DNA of 53,951 bases, from assembly GCF_003686955.1 (NCBI RefSeq), contig NZ_RCVM01000013.1, positions 1 through 53,951 of the forward strand. Direction: 5' to 3'. Numbering within the stretch: the stretch's first letter is position 1; every line of letters begins with the position of its first letter. Positions 36,155 through 46,150 of this stretch are shown piece by piece. This DNA is from Streptococcus hillyeri. Lineage in GTDB: Bacteria > Bacillota > Bacilli > Lactobacillales > Streptococcaceae. A program made the position numbers and the translations under genes. The notes beneath the pieces are model-generated. The model ran no database searches. It was not told the DNA's origin and was given only the letters and a program-made list of their open reading frames with translations.

Positions 36155-36628
36155 ATGAAAGCATTTTTAGAATTTTTGACATCAGCTAACGGTGGTGTCC
36201 TTATGGCTGTAACAGGTATGGCGATTTCAATGATTTTTGCAGGAACTGGATCAGCTAAAGGTGTTGGTATGACAGGTGAAGCAGCAGCTGCACTTGCAAA
36301 AGAACAACCAGAAAAATTTGGTAAATCATTGATTTTACAATTGTTGCCAGGTACACAAGGTTTTTACGGCATGATCATCTCATTGATGATTTTCTTGAAA
36401 TTAGGAAGCGAGATTGATTTCCAACTTGGTGCGAAGCTTTTGGCAGCAGGCTTCACAATGGGATTCACTGGATTAACATCAGCAATTGCCCAAGGCCGTG
36501 TTGCTACGACTGGTATTCAAATTTTGGCTAAAAACGAAGAACACTTTATGAAAGGTGCTATCTACGCAGGTATGGTTGAGATGTATGCCATCCTTGGTCT
36601 CGTTATTGCCATCATGATTCTTGTCTAA
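36155..36628 (+). CDS. ntpK: V-type ATPase subunit K (rotor ring, sodium-type site)
   Basis: A 157-residue proteolipid with four membrane helices, a duplicated hairpin as in E. hirae NtpK. The sodium ligands of NtpK are all found at a constant offset of three: T67-Q68 in LLPGTQG, Q113 in AIAQG and E142 in MVEMYAI. This argues for sodium rather than proton transport. Known family: the ring of ten such subunits rotates against subunit I. It lies inside the ntp operon. Confidence 0.95.
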   Translation: MKAFLEFLTSANGGVLMAVTGMAISMIFAGTGSAKGVGMTGEAAAALAKEQPEKFGKSLILQLLPGTQGFYGMIISLMIFLKLGSEIDFQLGAKLLAAGFTMGFTGLTSAIAQGRVATTGIQILAKNEEHFMKGAIYAGMVEMYAILGLVIAIMILV

Positions 36629-36641
36629 GCGGGTGGCGCTT

Positions 36642-37193
36642 ATGGCAGAATTACAGGAATTTACAGCTAATATTTTAGCTCGTAAAGAGGAAGAATTGTC
36701 GCTTTTATTAGAAAAAGCAACAGCTGATGAGAAGGCTAGACTAGAAGCAGGTTTAATGGCTATTTCTGAAAAAGAAAGAGCAGAAAAAGCAAAGCTAGAT
36801 AGTAAATTTGCTTTAGAGACGGCAACGGCCTTGCAAGGTATTGACAATAAAAGCCGTAATACCATTCTTTCAAATCGACAAGAGCAGTTGCGTAGTTTGT
36901 TTGACAAGGCCTATCAAACCATGGCAAATTGGGATAGCCAAACTTTTAATGGTTTCTTACAAGGTGTCTTGGAGCAGTTGGATAAAAGTAAACACTACCG
37001 TTTACAGCTAGGTGAACAGAGTCAACATGACCTGAATTTACCATCTCATGTGAGTTTAGATTCAGAAAGTATTCCAAACGAAGCAGGTTTTGTTCTTGAA
37101 GCTGATGGTGTGCGTTACAATTATCTTTTCCGTGCCCTTTTAACTGATTTGACCCAAGACATGATGGGACGTTTGTCACGTCAACTTGGATAG
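36642..37193 (+). CDS. ntpE: V-type ATPase subunit E (peripheral stalk)
   Basis: About 183 residues: a long charged N-terminal helix (about 1-80, rich in E, K and A) and a globular C-terminal domain (LEQLDKSKHYRLQLGE...) that binds the A3B3 head. The ATG at 36642 is preferred (GGGTGG upstream) over an in-frame TTG at 36621 that overlaps ntpK. Its stop lies 13 bp before the ntpC start. Confidence 0.88.
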   Translation: MAELQEFTANILARKEEELSLLLEKATADEKARLEAGLMAISEKERAEKAKLDSKFALETATALQGIDNKSRNTILSNRQEQLRSLFDKAYQTMANWDSQTFNGFLQGVLEQLDKSKHYRLQLGEQSQHDLNLPSHVSLDSESIPNEAGFVLEADGVRYNYLFRALLTDLTQDMMGRLSRQLG

Positions 37194-37206
37194 CAAGGAG
37201 GTTGCT

Positions 37207-38190
37207 ATGCTAGATATTGACTATGCAAGTATCAATACGGCTGTCCGTATTCGTGAAAAGGACTTATTGAGTCGAGATACCTTTGAAAGTCTTCTAAAGG
37301 CTAAGGACTTCGTTCAAGCTCAGCAACTGTTGAAATCAACTCATTACCATGATCTTACTGAGGATTTTGAACCACTATTAATGACAGAGTTGGCTAAAAC
37401 GGCTGAATTTGTGACAGAACAAGTTGAAGATGCCCCAGTAGCTCAGATTTTTGCACTGATTTATACTTATCATAATCTAAAAGTGCTTTTAAAAAATCAT
37501 TTGGCAGGTTTGGAGTTAACAGACCTCCTCTTACCCATGGGAGCATATCCTATTGATGAGTTGAAAAATCTAGTCAAGACAGAACAATCTGAAACCTTAC
37601 CAGAAGTTTTGGTACAAGCGGTGCAAGATACCTGTCAAGATTATCGTGAGTATGGACGCCTAGAAAGTGTCGATGTCCTTCTTGACCGTCGTTACTTTAA
37701 GCATTTAGTAGCTGTTGCAAGAAGTTTAAACGATTCAACTATTCTGAATATGGTTCAGGCTTGGGTGGACCTTTATAATTTGAATTGTATTTTCCGTTTA
37801 CGGGATAAAAAGCTGTCGCGAGCCTTTCTGATGACCGTTTTGTCAAACGAAGGTCAACTTAATCAACTAGAACTTATTGGGCTAGCGCAAGCCAATCGGT
37901 ATGAAGAGATTCTTAACTTGTTGAATGAGACAGCCTATGCTAGTGCTTTAACAGGTATGATTGATCAAAATGGAAACTTAAATTTATCGCTAGAGTTAGC
38001 ACGTGATCGTGTGTCTCATGCCTATTTAGACGATGCTCGTTTTGAAGCCTTTGGCTATTTACCCTTACTAGCTTATCAATATTATAAAGAGATGGAAGTT
38101 AAAAACCTGCGCTTGATTTTAACAGGTAAGGTGAATGACTTTGACCAATCCATGTTAAGAGAAAGGATGAGACCAATTTATGACTTATAA
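37207..38190 (+). CDS. ntpC: V-type ATPase subunit C (d-type, rotor socket)
   Basis: About 327 residues, all helical, in the V-ATPase subunit C/AC39 family that seats the central stalk on the NtpK ring. Recognition rests on MLDIDYASINTAVRIREKDLLS, the repeated LLKAKDF/LKVLLKNHLAGLE helices and operon position. ATG 37207 follows AAGGAGG; a TTG at 37186 lies upstream of that site. The next gene overlaps by 11 bp. Confidence 0.9.
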   Translation: MLDIDYASINTAVRIREKDLLSRDTFESLLKAKDFVQAQQLLKSTHYHDLTEDFEPLLMTELAKTAEFVTEQVEDAPVAQIFALIYTYHNLKVLLKNHLAGLELTDLLLPMGAYPIDELKNLVKTEQSETLPEVLVQAVQDTCQDYREYGRLESVDVLLDRRYFKHLVAVARSLNDSTILNMVQAWVDLYNLNCIFRLRDKKLSRAFLMTVLSNEGQLNQLELIGLAQANRYEEILNLLNETAYASALTGMIDQNGNLNLSLELARDRVSHAYLDDARFEAFGYLPLLAYQYYKEMEVKNLRLILTGKVNDFDQSMLRERMRPIYDL

Positions 38191-38491
38191 GATTGCTGTT
38201 GTCGGTGATAAGGACTCAATCCTACCTTTCAAAATGATTGGCTTTGAGATTTTTGATGCCAAAACGAGTCAGGTGGCTCGTCAAACGATTGATCAGCTTG
38301 CGCAGGACGACTATGGTATTATCTATGTGACAGAGAGTCTTGCTCAAGAAATCCCTGAAACGTTAGAGCGCTACCGCAGTCAGGCAGTGCCGGCGGTTAT
38401 TCTAATTCCTAACTACAAGGGGAGCCTAGGTCTTGGCATGCAAAATATTCAGGATAATGTCGAAAAAGCCATTGGGCAAAATATTCTCTAG
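38180..38491 (+). CDS. ntpG: V-type ATPase subunit F (NtpG in E. hirae naming)
   Basis: A 103-residue Rossmann-like protein ([23 protein letters not shown], then [14 protein letters not shown] and [16 protein letters not shown]) of the V-ATPase F family, part of the central stalk with NtpD. Position between ntpC and ntpA is conserved. It overlaps ntpC by 11 bp. Confidence 0.92.
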   Translation: MTYKIAVVGDKDSILPFKMIGFEIFDAKTSQVARQTIDQLAQDDYGIIYVTESLAQEIPETLERYRSQAVPAVILIPNYKGSLGLGMQNIQDNVEKAIGQNIL

Positions 38492-38529
38492 AAGATAAAA
38501 CACGAAAAGATCTTATGAAAGGAGCTCGT

Positions 38530-40314
38530 GTGAAAACTGGAACAATTATAAAAGTATCTGGTCCACTGGTTATGGCTAGTGGCATGGAAGATGCTAATAT
38601 TCAAGATATCTGTAAGGTTGGGACAATCGGCCTTATCGGTGAAATTATTGAGATGCGTAAAGATGTCGCATCTATTCAGGTTTATGAAGAAACATCAGGT
38701 ATTGGTCCTGGTGAACCAGTTGTGACAACTGGTGAAGCCCTTTCTGTAGAGTTGGGTCCAGGTATCCTCTCTCAGATGTTTGATGGGATTCAACGCCCTC
38801 TAGATACTTACCATGAGGAAACAAACAGTGACTTCCTTTTGCGTGGTGTTGAGATTAAACCATTGAGCCGTCAAAAGGTATGGCACTTCACCCCTGCAGT
38901 AGCTGTTGGTGACAAGGTAGTTGCTGGTGATATTGTCGGAACGGTTCAAGAAACTTCTGTTATTGAGCATCGTATCATGGTACCTTTTGGTAAAGAAGGA
39001 GTTATTAAGTCTATTGAAGAAGGTGACTATACTCTCAACGATACGGTTTATGTCCTTGAAACAGCGACTGGTGAGGAAAGCTTTACCTTGATGCAAAAAT
39101 GGCCAGTTCGTCGTGGTCGTCCATTTGCTCAAAAATTAAATCCAAAAGAGCCGATGTTGACTGGTCAACGTGTTATTGACACTTTCTTCCCAGTTGCTAA
39201 GGGTGGTGCTGCTGCGGTACCTGGTCCGTTCGGTGCTGGTAAAACCGTTGTGCAACACCAAGTGGCGAAATGGTCTGACGTGGACATCGTGGTTTACGTT
39301 GGTTGTGGGGAACGTGGAAATGAAATGACAGACGTTCTGAATGAGTTCCCAGAATTGATTGACCCAAATACAGGTCAGTCGTTGATGAACCGTACCATTT
39401 TGATTGCAAACACGTCTAATATGCCCGTAGCGGCACGTGAAGCATCTATTTATACAGGTATTACCATTGCAGAATACTTCCGTGATATGGGCTACAATGT
39501 GGCAATCATGGCTGACTCAACTTCTCGTTGGGCAGAAGCGCTTCGTGAAATGTCAGGACGTTTGGAAGAAATGCCTGGTGACGAAGGGTACCCTGCCTAT
39601 CTTGGTAGCCGTATTGCGGAATACTATGAACGTGCAGGTAAAGTGATTTCACTTGGTAGCACAGGGCGTGAAGGGTCTGTGACGGCTATCGGTGCGGTAT
39701 CACCTCCAGGGGGGGATATTTCCGAGCCTGTTACGCAAAATACGCTTCGTATCGTTAAAGTGTTCTGGGGCTTGGACGCTCTCTTGGCACAAAAACGTCA
39801 TTTCCCATCAATGAACTGGTTGTCATCTTACTCGCTTTATTCAGATGAAATTGGTGAGTATCTTGATGAGAAGCTTGGAACAAACTGGTCTGAAAAAGTG
39901 ACGCATGCCATGAAAACTCTTCAAGAAGAGTCAGAATTGGAAGAAATCGTGCGTTTGGTTGGTCTTGATTCGTTATCAGATAAAGACAAGATTACCATGT
40001 TGATTGCTCGTATGATCCGTGAAGATTACCTTCAACAAAATGCCTTTGATGAGATAGATACCTTTACATCATACGCGAAACAGTCACTCATGCTTGACTT
40101 GATTAGTAATTTTGAAAAAGAAGCGCGTAAAGCGTTAGAGCTAGGTGCCTACTACAATGAAATTTTATCAGGGACAGTTGCCTTGCGTGACCGCATTGCG
40201 CGTGCCAAGTATGTTGCTGAAAAAGACCTTGATCAGTTAGAAGCTCTGCTATTGTCAATCCCAGAAGAGCTTAAAGCTATCGTTGGGAAAGGAGGAATGA
40301 CTGCCAATGATTAA
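38530..40314 (+). CDS. ntpA: V-type ATPase catalytic subunit A
   Basis: About 594 residues. The P-loop is GPFGAGKTV near residue 233 and the catalytic Glu follows in [45 protein letters not shown] is nearby as the family landmark (about residues 332-358). It hydrolyses or makes ATP in the A3B3 head. I choose GTG 38530 because AAAGGAG at 38518-38524 is its ribosome binding site and homologues start at about this point; an ATG at 38515 would sit before that site. ntpB overlaps by 8 bp. Confidence 0.95.
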   Translation: MKTGTIIKVSGPLVMASGMEDANIQDICKVGTIGLIGEIIEMRKDVASIQVYEETSGIGPGEPVVTTGEALSVELGPGILSQMFDGIQRPLDTYHEETNSDFLLRGVEIKPLSRQKVWHFTPAVAVGDKVVAGDIVGTVQETSVIEHRIMVPFGKEGVIKSIEEGDYTLNDTVYVLETATGEESFTLMQKWPVRRGRPFAQKLNPKEPMLTGQRVIDTFFPVAKGGAAAVPGPFGAGKTVVQHQVAKWSDVDIVVYVGCGERGNEMTDVLNEFPELIDPNTGQSLMNRTILIANTSNMPVAAREASIYTGITIAEYFRDMGYNVAIMADSTSRWAEALREMSGRLEEMPGDEGYPAYLGSRIAEYYERAGKVISLGSTGREGSVTAIGAVSPPGGDISEPVTQNTLRIVKVFWGLDALLAQKRHFPSMNWLSSYSLYSDEIGEYLDEKLGTNWSEKVTHAMKTLQEESELEEIVRLVGLDSLSDKDKITMLIARMIREDYLQQNAFDEIDTFTSYAKQSLMLDLISNFEKEARKALELGAYYNEILSGTVALRDRIARAKYVAEKDLDQLEALLLSIPEELKAIVGKGGMTAND

Positions 40315-41686
40315 AGAATACAAAACGGTCAGTGAAGTTGTCGGCCCTCTGATGATGGTCGAAGGTGTCGAGGGTATCAAGTTTGATGAACTGGTTGACA
40401 TTCAAATTCAAGATGGTTCAACCCGTCGTGGTCAGGTCTTGGAAGTTCAAGAAGATAAGGCTGTTGTGCAGCTCTTTGAAAGTGCTGCAGGAATTAACTT
40501 GCGTGATACGAAAGTTCGTTTCCGTGGAAAACCGCTAGAACTTGCGGTGTCAGAGGATATGCTTGGGCGTGTCTTTGATGGGATGGGTAAAGTGAAAGAT
40601 GGTGGTCCAGAGATTTTGGCGGAGCAAAGCCTTGATATCAATGGTCAAGCCATTAACCCAATTCGTCGTGACTATCCAGATGAATTTATCCAAACAGGTA
40701 TTTCTGCTATTGACCATTTGAACACGCTGGTGCGTGGTCAGAAATTGCCAGTGTTCTCTGGTTCAGGTCTGCCTCACAAGGAATTGGCGGCGCAGATTGC
40801 CCGTCAAGCAACGGTACTTAATTCAGATGAGAAATTTGCCGTTGTCTTTGCAGCAATGGGGATTACCTTTGAGGAAGCCGAGTACTTCATGGAAGATTTC
40901 CGTAAGACAGGTGCCATTGAGCGTTCAGTCATGTTTATCAACTTGGCCAATGACCCAGCGATTGAGCGTATTGCCACACCGAAAATGGCTTTGACAACAG
41001 CTGAGTATTTGGCTTACGAAAAGGACATGCACGTTTTGGTTATCATGACAGACATGACGAACTACTGTGAAGCCCTTCGTGAGGTCTCAGCAGCTCGTCG
41101 TGAGGTTCCAGGTCGTCGTGGTTACCCAGGTTACCTTTATACTAACTTGTCAACGCTTTACGAGCGTGCAGGACGTTTGGTTGGTAAAAAAGGATCTGTG
41201 ACTCAGATTCCAATTTTGACCATGCCAGAGGATGATATCACTCACCCAATTCCTGACTTGACTGGTTATATCACAGAAGGTCAGATTATCTTGGCGCGTG
41301 ATTTGTACAATGCTGGTTACAAACCACCAATCAATGTGTTGCCATCTCTTTCTCGTTTGAAAGATAAAGGAACTGGTGAAGGCAAGACACGTGCTGACCA
41401 TGCAGCAACCATGAACCAACTCTTTGCGGCCTATGCCCAAGGGAAACAGGTTAAGGAATTGGCAGTGGTGCTTGGGGAATCAGCTCTCTCTGAAACGGAT
41501 AAATTATATGTGAAATTCACGACCCGTTTTGAGGAAGAATACATTAACCAAGGCTTCTATACCAACCGTAGCATCATTGATAGTTTAACCCTAGGTTGGG
41601 AACTCTTGTCAATCTTGCCACGAACGGAGTTGAAACGGATTAAGGACGATATGCTGGACGAATACCTTCCAAAAACGGAGGGCTAG
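40307..41686 (+). CDS. ntpB: V-type ATPase subunit B
   Basis: About 459 residues, the non-catalytic partner of subunit A. The protein has the degenerate P-loop [11 protein letters not shown] and the family signature around [29 protein letters not shown] (about residues 263-291), with the arginine that reaches the catalytic site in the latter region. The start lies within the last codons of ntpA, suggesting coupled translation of the two head subunits. Confidence 0.96.
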   Translation: MIKEYKTVSEVVGPLMMVEGVEGIKFDELVDIQIQDGSTRRGQVLEVQEDKAVVQLFESAAGINLRDTKVRFRGKPLELAVSEDMLGRVFDGMGKVKDGGPEILAEQSLDINGQAINPIRRDYPDEFIQTGISAIDHLNTLVRGQKLPVFSGSGLPHKELAAQIARQATVLNSDEKFAVVFAAMGITFEEAEYFMEDFRKTGAIERSVMFINLANDPAIERIATPKMALTTAEYLAYEKDMHVLVIMTDMTNYCEALREVSAARREVPGRRGYPGYLYTNLSTLYERAGRLVGKKGSVTQIPILTMPEDDITHPIPDLTGYITEGQIILARDLYNAGYKPPINVLPSLSRLKDKGTGEGKTRADHAATMNQLFAAYAQGKQVKELAVVLGESALSETDKLYVKFTTRFEEEYINQGFYTNRSIIDSLTLGWELLSILPRTELKRIKDDMLDEYLPKTEG

Positions 41687-41689
41687 TCT

Positions 41690-42310
41690 ATGGCAAGACT
41701 TAATGTAAAACCGACTCGTATGGAGTTGTCAGTCTTGAAAAAACGATTGAAAACCTCTACCCGTGGTCACAAATTACTCAAGGATAAGCAAGATGAATTG
41801 ATGCGTCGCTTTATTGACTTGATCAAGCAAAATAACCTGTTGCGTCAGTCAGTTGAAGAACGCTTGACGCGTGCGATGCAGGCTTTCGTCCTTGCCAAGT
41901 CAACCTTGTCAGAAAGTTTCATCGAGGAATCGTTTGCTTTGCCAACACAGGCTGTCAACTTACAGATTGATCAGAAGAATATCATGTCCGTGAATGTTCC
42001 TCAGCTACACGTCCAGTTACCTGAGAAGGCAAGTGAGTTCCAATACGGTTTCTTAAACTCCAATAGTGAAATGGATGATGCCATTGATACTTTCCAAACC
42101 ATCAGTCAAGACTTGTTAGAATTGACAGAGATTGAAAAAACCTGTCAACTCTTAGCAGATGAAATCGAAAAGACGCGTCGTCGGGTTAATGCCTTGGAAC
42201 ACATGATTATTCCTCAGCTGAAAGAGACGATTGATTACATCCAGATGAAGCTGGAAGAAAATGAACGGAGTAACATTATCCGTATGATGAAAGTTAAAGA
42301 TATTCAGTAA
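41690..42310 (+). CDS. ntpD: V-type ATPase subunit D (central stalk)
   Basis: About 206 residues: two long antiparallel helices at the ends ([20 protein letters not shown] and the segment from [24 protein letters not shown]) forming the rotating shaft inside the head, with a variable middle. NPTR/KPTR at the N-terminus is a family mark. It starts 3 bp after ntpB. It ends the ATPase part of the operon; no ntpH or ntpJ is present. Confidence 0.95.
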   Translation: MARLNVKPTRMELSVLKKRLKTSTRGHKLLKDKQDELMRRFIDLIKQNNLLRQSVEERLTRAMQAFVLAKSTLSESFIEESFALPTQAVNLQIDQKNIMSVNVPQLHVQLPEKASEFQYGFLNSNSEMDDAIDTFQTISQDLLELTEIEKTCQLLADEIEKTRRRVNALEHMIIPQLKETIDYIQMKLEENERSNIIRMMKVKDIQ

Positions 42311-42318
42311 GGAGTGTT

Positions 42319-42786
42319 ATGCCAAGAAGGGAGCAAGCGATTATCACAAACATGTGCTTGATTGAGGATGGTCAAGGCAACCTTGTCATGCAACGGCGAG
42401 ATCCTAACCGTTATCGCTGGAGCGGCTGGTCTTTGCCTGGCGGACATGTTGAACATCAGGAGAGTCTTCATGATGCAGTCATCAGAGAGATTTTTGAAGA
42501 GACTGGATTGACGATTAGTCAGCCTAAACTTGTTGGTGTGAAGCACTGGCAGACTCAAAACGACGAGCGCTATTTAGTCTTTTGCTACAAGGCAAGTCAC
42601 TATTCAGGAGAGTTACAGTCTTCTGAAGAAGGAGAAGTCGCGTGGATTTCTCGTCAGGAGTTGCCTCAGCTAGACCTTGCTTATGATATACTGGCGATGC
42701 TCCGTCTCTTTGACGAAGAGAATCTTTCAGAATTTTATTACCCACCCGAAAAGGAAAACGGAGACTGGGTGAAACGCTTTTATTAA
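42319..42786 (+). CDS. Nudix hydrolase, MutX/MutT-like
   Basis: A 155-residue Nudix enzyme with the full box GGHVEHQESLHDAVIREIFEETG (about residues 39-61: G, five residues, E, seven, REIFEE-G). Closest by eye to the streptococcal 8-oxo-dGTP diphosphatase MutX, which removes oxidised nucleotides; other pyrophosphohydrolase substrates are possible. It starts 8 bp after ntpD behind TAAGGAG, so it is cotranscribed with the ATPase genes, and a terminator follows. Confidence 0.88.
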   Translation: MPRREQAIITNMCLIEDGQGNLVMQRRDPNRYRWSGWSLPGGHVEHQESLHDAVIREIFEETGLTISQPKLVGVKHWQTQNDERYLVFCYKASHYSGELQSSEEGEVAWISRQELPQLDLAYDILAMLRLFDEENLSEFYYPPEKENGDWVKRFY

Positions 42787-42787
42787 A

Positions 42788-42823
42788 AAATAGGACTGAG
42801 TACAGAGGTACTTGGTCTTTTTT
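42788..42823 (+). terminator. Terminator after the Nudix gene
   Basis: ACTGAGTAC with GTACTTGGT (one wobble region), flanked by A and T runs (TTTTTT). The remainder of the gap to adhE, about 42824-43047, shows no gene I trust. Confidence 0.7.
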
Positions 42824-43047
42824 GGTAAGATGGGAAGATGTCTTATATCTGAAGTGAATGTCTTCTGTGGGTATCTGCTACCGGTGAACCCAATAGCGAT
42901 TCCCGAGCCTGATTATCGTGAGGTAGTGGGTTAATGAACATAGCGAGGATAAAACGCTTCTTTTGCCATAGTGGAATCCTAAGGTTTACCCAGAAAAAAA
43001 CTATAACGCAAAATAGGTTTAGATATAATGCTAAGAAAGCCCAGTAA

Positions 43048-43140
43048 TGAAAACGCTTGCTGCAAAAAACAACAGATTTTTGAAAAAACATCAAAAAATT
43101 ATTGTGAAACTATTTACAAACTTAAAATATATGCTATAAT
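43048..43140 (+). promoter_or_regulatory. adhE promoter with Rex box and weak cre
   Basis: A Rex-type box TTGTGA-N6-TTACAA at 43102-43119 overlaps the -35 position of an extended -10 TGCTATAAT (43132-43140). A degenerate cre, TGAAAACGCTTGCT, lies at 43048-43061 (12 of 14 positions). TCACA-AA-TGTGA at 43150-43161 gives a second short inverted repeat after the -10. Rex would relieve repression when NADH is high. Confidence 0.75.
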
Positions 43141-43196
43141 AAAACCATATCACAAATGTGAAAAACTTAACAAAGTTTTTTAAAAAAGGAGACAAC

Positions 43197-45845
43197 ATGG
43201 CGGGAAAAACAGTAACCCCTGAAGAAAAATTAGCAGTAGCACAAGCTCACGTTGATGAACTTGTTAAAAAAGGTCTAGTAGCCCTTGAAGAGTTCCGTAA
43301 ACTTGATCAAGAACAAGTGGACTACATCGTTGCCAAAGCCTCAGTAGCTGCTTTAGATGCACATGGTATTCTTGCTGACCATGCGGTTCGTGAAACAGGA
43401 CGTGGTGTTTTTGAAGATAAAGCAACTAAAAATTTGTTTGCATGTGAACACGTTGTAAATAATATGCGTCATCAAAAAACAGTTGGTATCATTGAAGAAG
43501 ATGATGTTACTGGATTGACCTTGATTGCAGAACCTGTGGGAGTTGTTTGTGGAATCACGCCAACAACTAACCCTACATCAACTGCTATTTTCAAATCACT
43601 GATTGCTTTGAAAACACGTAATCCAATCGTTTTTGCTTTCCACCCATCAGCTCAAGAATCATCTGCTCATGCAGCGCAAATTGTACGTGACGCGGCTATT
43701 GCAGCTGGAGCTCCTGAAAACTGTGTCCAATGGATTGAAAAACCATCACTTGAAGCAACAAATGCGTTGATGAACCACGACGGTATTGCAACAATCCTCG
43801 CGACTGGTGGTAATGCTATGGTTAAAGCAGCTTACTCATGTGGTAAACCTGCACTTGGGGTAGGTGCTGGTAATGTCCCTGCCTATGTTGAAAAGTCAGC
43901 GAATATCCGTCAAGCAGCTCACGATATTGTCATGTCTAAATCGTTTGATAACGGTATGGTTTGTGCCTCTGAGCAAGCCGTTATTATTGATAAAGAAGTC
44001 TATGATGACTTTGTAGCAGAGTTCAAATCTTACCACACTTACTTTGTGAATAAAAAAGAAAAAGCGCTCCTTGAAGAATTCTGCTTTGGGGTGAAAGCTA
44101 ACAGTAAAAACTGTGCTGGTGCGAAATTGAATCCAGACATTGTTGGTAAACCAGCAGCATGGATTGCAGAGCAAGCAGGATTCACCGTTCCAGAAGGAAC
44201 AAATATTTTAGCAGCAGAGTGCGCTGAAGTAGGTGAGAAAGAGCCATTGACTCGTGAAAAACTGTCACCAGTTATTGCAGTATTGAAATCTGAATCAACA
44301 GAAGACGGTCTTGAAAAAGCGCGTCAAATGGTTGAATTCCACGGTCTCGGTCACTCAGCAGCTATTCATACTAATGATGAAGCCCTTGCAAAAGAATTTG
44401 GAACACGCGTTCGTGCTATCCGTGTCATCTGGAATTCGCCATCTACGTTTGGTGGTATCGGTGACGTTTACAATGCCTTCTTGCCATCATTGACATTAGG
44501 TTGTGGATCATACGGTCGCAACTCAGTTGGTGATAACGTTAGCGCTGTCAATCTCTTGAACATCAAAAAAGTAGGAAGACGTAGAAATAATATGCAATGG
44601 TTTAAAGTTCCTTCAAAAACATACTTCGAACGTGACTCTATCCAATACCTTCAAAAATGTCGTGACGTTGAACGTGTCATGATTGTTACAGATAAATCAA
44701 TGGTAGAACTTGGCTTCTTAGATCGTATCCTTGAGCAATTGCACCTTCGTCGTAACCATGTAACTTATCAAATCTTTGCAGAAGTAGAACCAGATCCAGA
44801 TATTACAACAGTTCAAAAAGGGACAGAATTGATGCGTCAATTCAAGCCAGATACTATTATTGCGCTTGGTGGTGGGTCACCAATGGACGCTGCCAAAGTG
44901 ATGTGGCTCTTCTATGAACAACCAGAAGTGGACTTCCATGACTTGGTTCAAAAATTCATGGATATCCGTAAACGTGCCTTCAAATTCCCAGAACTTGGTA
45001 AGAAAACGAAATTTATCGCCATTCCAACAACTTCAGGTACAGGTTCAGAAGTGACACCATTTGCGGTTATTTCAGACAAAGCAAACAACCGTAAGTACCC
45101 AATTGCTGACTATTCATTGACACCTACAGTGGCAATTGTTGACCCGGCGCTTGTAATGACAGTTCCAGACTTTGTTGCGGCAGATACTGGTATGGACGTC
45201 TTGACACACGCAACGGAAGCTTATGTGTCACAGATGGCTAATGACTTTACAGATGGTCTTGCTCTACAAGCGATTAAGATTGTCTTTGATTATCTTGAAA
45301 AATCAGTAAAAGATGCTGATTTTGAGTCTCGTGAGAAAATGCATAATGCTTCAACAATGGCAGGTATGGCCTTTGCGAATGCCTTCCTTGGTATTTCACA
45401 CTCAATGGCTCACAAAATTGGTGCGCGCTTCCATACGGTGCATGGTCGTACCAATGCTATCTTGTTGCCATATGTCATTCGTTACAATGGTACTCGCCCA
45501 GCTAAAACAGCGACATGGCCTAAGTACAACTACTACCGTGCGGATGAAAAATACCAAGACATTGCAAGAATGCTAGGTTTACCATCATCAACACCAGAAG
45601 AAGCTGTTGATGCCTATGCTAAAGCAGTTTATGATCTTGGATGTCGCCTCGGCATTAAGATGAACTTGCGTGACCAAGGTATTGATGAGAAAGAATTAAA
45701 AGAATACTCTCGTGAACTTGCACTTCTTGCCTACGAAGACCAATGTTCACCAGCTAACCCACGTCTTCCAATGGTTGACCACATGCAAGAAATCATTGAA
45801 GATGCTTACTATGGTTACGAAGAACGTCCAGGACGTCGTAAATAA
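43197..45845 (+). CDS. adhE: Bifunctional acetaldehyde-CoA/alcohol dehydrogenase
   Basis: About 882 residues: an N-terminal CoA-acylating aldehyde dehydrogenase with catalytic Cys in NGMVCASEQAV, a linker near residue 450, and a C-terminal iron alcohol dehydrogenase with GGGSPMDAAK and the metal His residues in MDVLTHATEAY and SMAHKIGARFHTVHGRTN. It turns acetyl-CoA into ethanol and recycles two NADH in mixed-acid fermentation; family members form spirosomes. ATG 43197 follows AAAGGAGAC; a GTG at 43158 is in frame but has no ribosome binding site. Controlled by Rex as judged from the upstream box. Confidence 0.96.
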   Translation: MAGKTVTPEEKLAVAQAHVDELVKKGLVALEEFRKLDQEQVDYIVAKASVAALDAHGILADHAVRETGRGVFEDKATKNLFACEHVVNNMRHQKTVGIIEEDDVTGLTLIAEPVGVVCGITPTTNPTSTAIFKSLIALKTRNPIVFAFHPSAQESSAHAAQIVRDAAIAAGAPENCVQWIEKPSLEATNALMNHDGIATILATGGNAMVKAAYSCGKPALGVGAGNVPAYVEKSANIRQAAHDIVMSKSFDNGMVCASEQAVIIDKEVYDDFVAEFKSYHTYFVNKKEKALLEEFCFGVKANSKNCAGAKLNPDIVGKPAAWIAEQAGFTVPEGTNILAAECAEVGEKEPLTREKLSPVIAVLKSESTEDGLEKARQMVEFHGLGHSAAIHTNDEALAKEFGTRVRAIRVIWNSPSTFGGIGDVYNAFLPSLTLGCGSYGRNSVGDNVSAVNLLNIKKVGRRRNNMQWFKVPSKTYFERDSIQYLQKCRDVERVMIVTDKSMVELGFLDRILEQLHLRRNHVTYQIFAEVEPDPDITTVQKGTELMRQFKPDTIIALGGGSPMDAAKVMWLFYEQPEVDFHDLVQKFMDIRKRAFKFPELGKKTKFIAIPTTSGTGSEVTPFAVISDKANNRKYPIADYSLTPTVAIVDPALVMTVPDFVAADTGMDVLTHATEAYVSQMANDFTDGLALQAIKIVFDYLEKSVKDADFESREKMHNASTMAGMAFANAFLGISHSMAHKIGARFHTVHGRTNAILLPYVIRYNGTRPAKTATWPKYNYYRADEKYQDIARMLGLPSSTPEEAVDAYAKAVYDLGCRLGIKMNLRDQGIDEKELKEYSRELALLAYEDQCSPANPRLPMVDHMQEIIEDAYYGYEERPGRRK

Positions 45846-45868
45846 TAAGATTTTATGTTAAGCAAATG

Positions 45869-45890
45869 AGCGGCTGAAAGGCCGCTTTTT
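45869..45890 (+). terminator. Terminator after adhE
   Basis: AGCGGC with GCCGCT around TGAAAG, then TTTT. The following 45900-46070 shows nothing convincing. Confidence 0.85.
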
Positions 45891-46072
45891 ATAGTGTTTG
45901 GATGTTACTAGGGTAAATGGAATAAAAGATAGGTCAGTTCTAATCCCCTCTAAGACTTCCAGTTTTATCTGCATCATTTTGTTTTGGTGGGGATATGGCG
46001 TTGTCCAATAAATCTTTTAAGGAAATATATAACTGGTTAAATATATTTTCAGAAAAAACTTTGAAAATTACC

Positions 46073-46120
46073 TTGACATTTTTTGTGAAATGGCTTACAA
46101 TTTATATGTAAACGATTTCA
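46073..46120 (+). promoter_or_regulatory. adhP promoter with Rex box and perfect cre
   Basis: TTGACA (46073-46078), a 17-bp spacer, TACAAT (46096-46101). The Rex-type box TTGTGA-N6-TTACAA (46083-46100) fills the spacer and reaches the -10. TGTAAACGATTTCA at 46107-46120 matches the CcpA cre consensus TGWAANCGNTNWCA at every position and covers the transcription start, so glucose repression and redox control should both act here. Confidence 0.85.
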
Positions 46121-46150
46121 AAATCGAAAAAATATTATTTGGAGGCTTTT

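Noticed and set aside
42843..43094. An 83-codon ORF on the minus strand before adhE
   Set aside because: It lies in the adhE upstream region, overlaps the cre-like site, has no clear ribosome binding site, and its translation is not like any family I know. An AACCCA/TGGGTT pairing nearby is weak. The gap remains without a credible gene.
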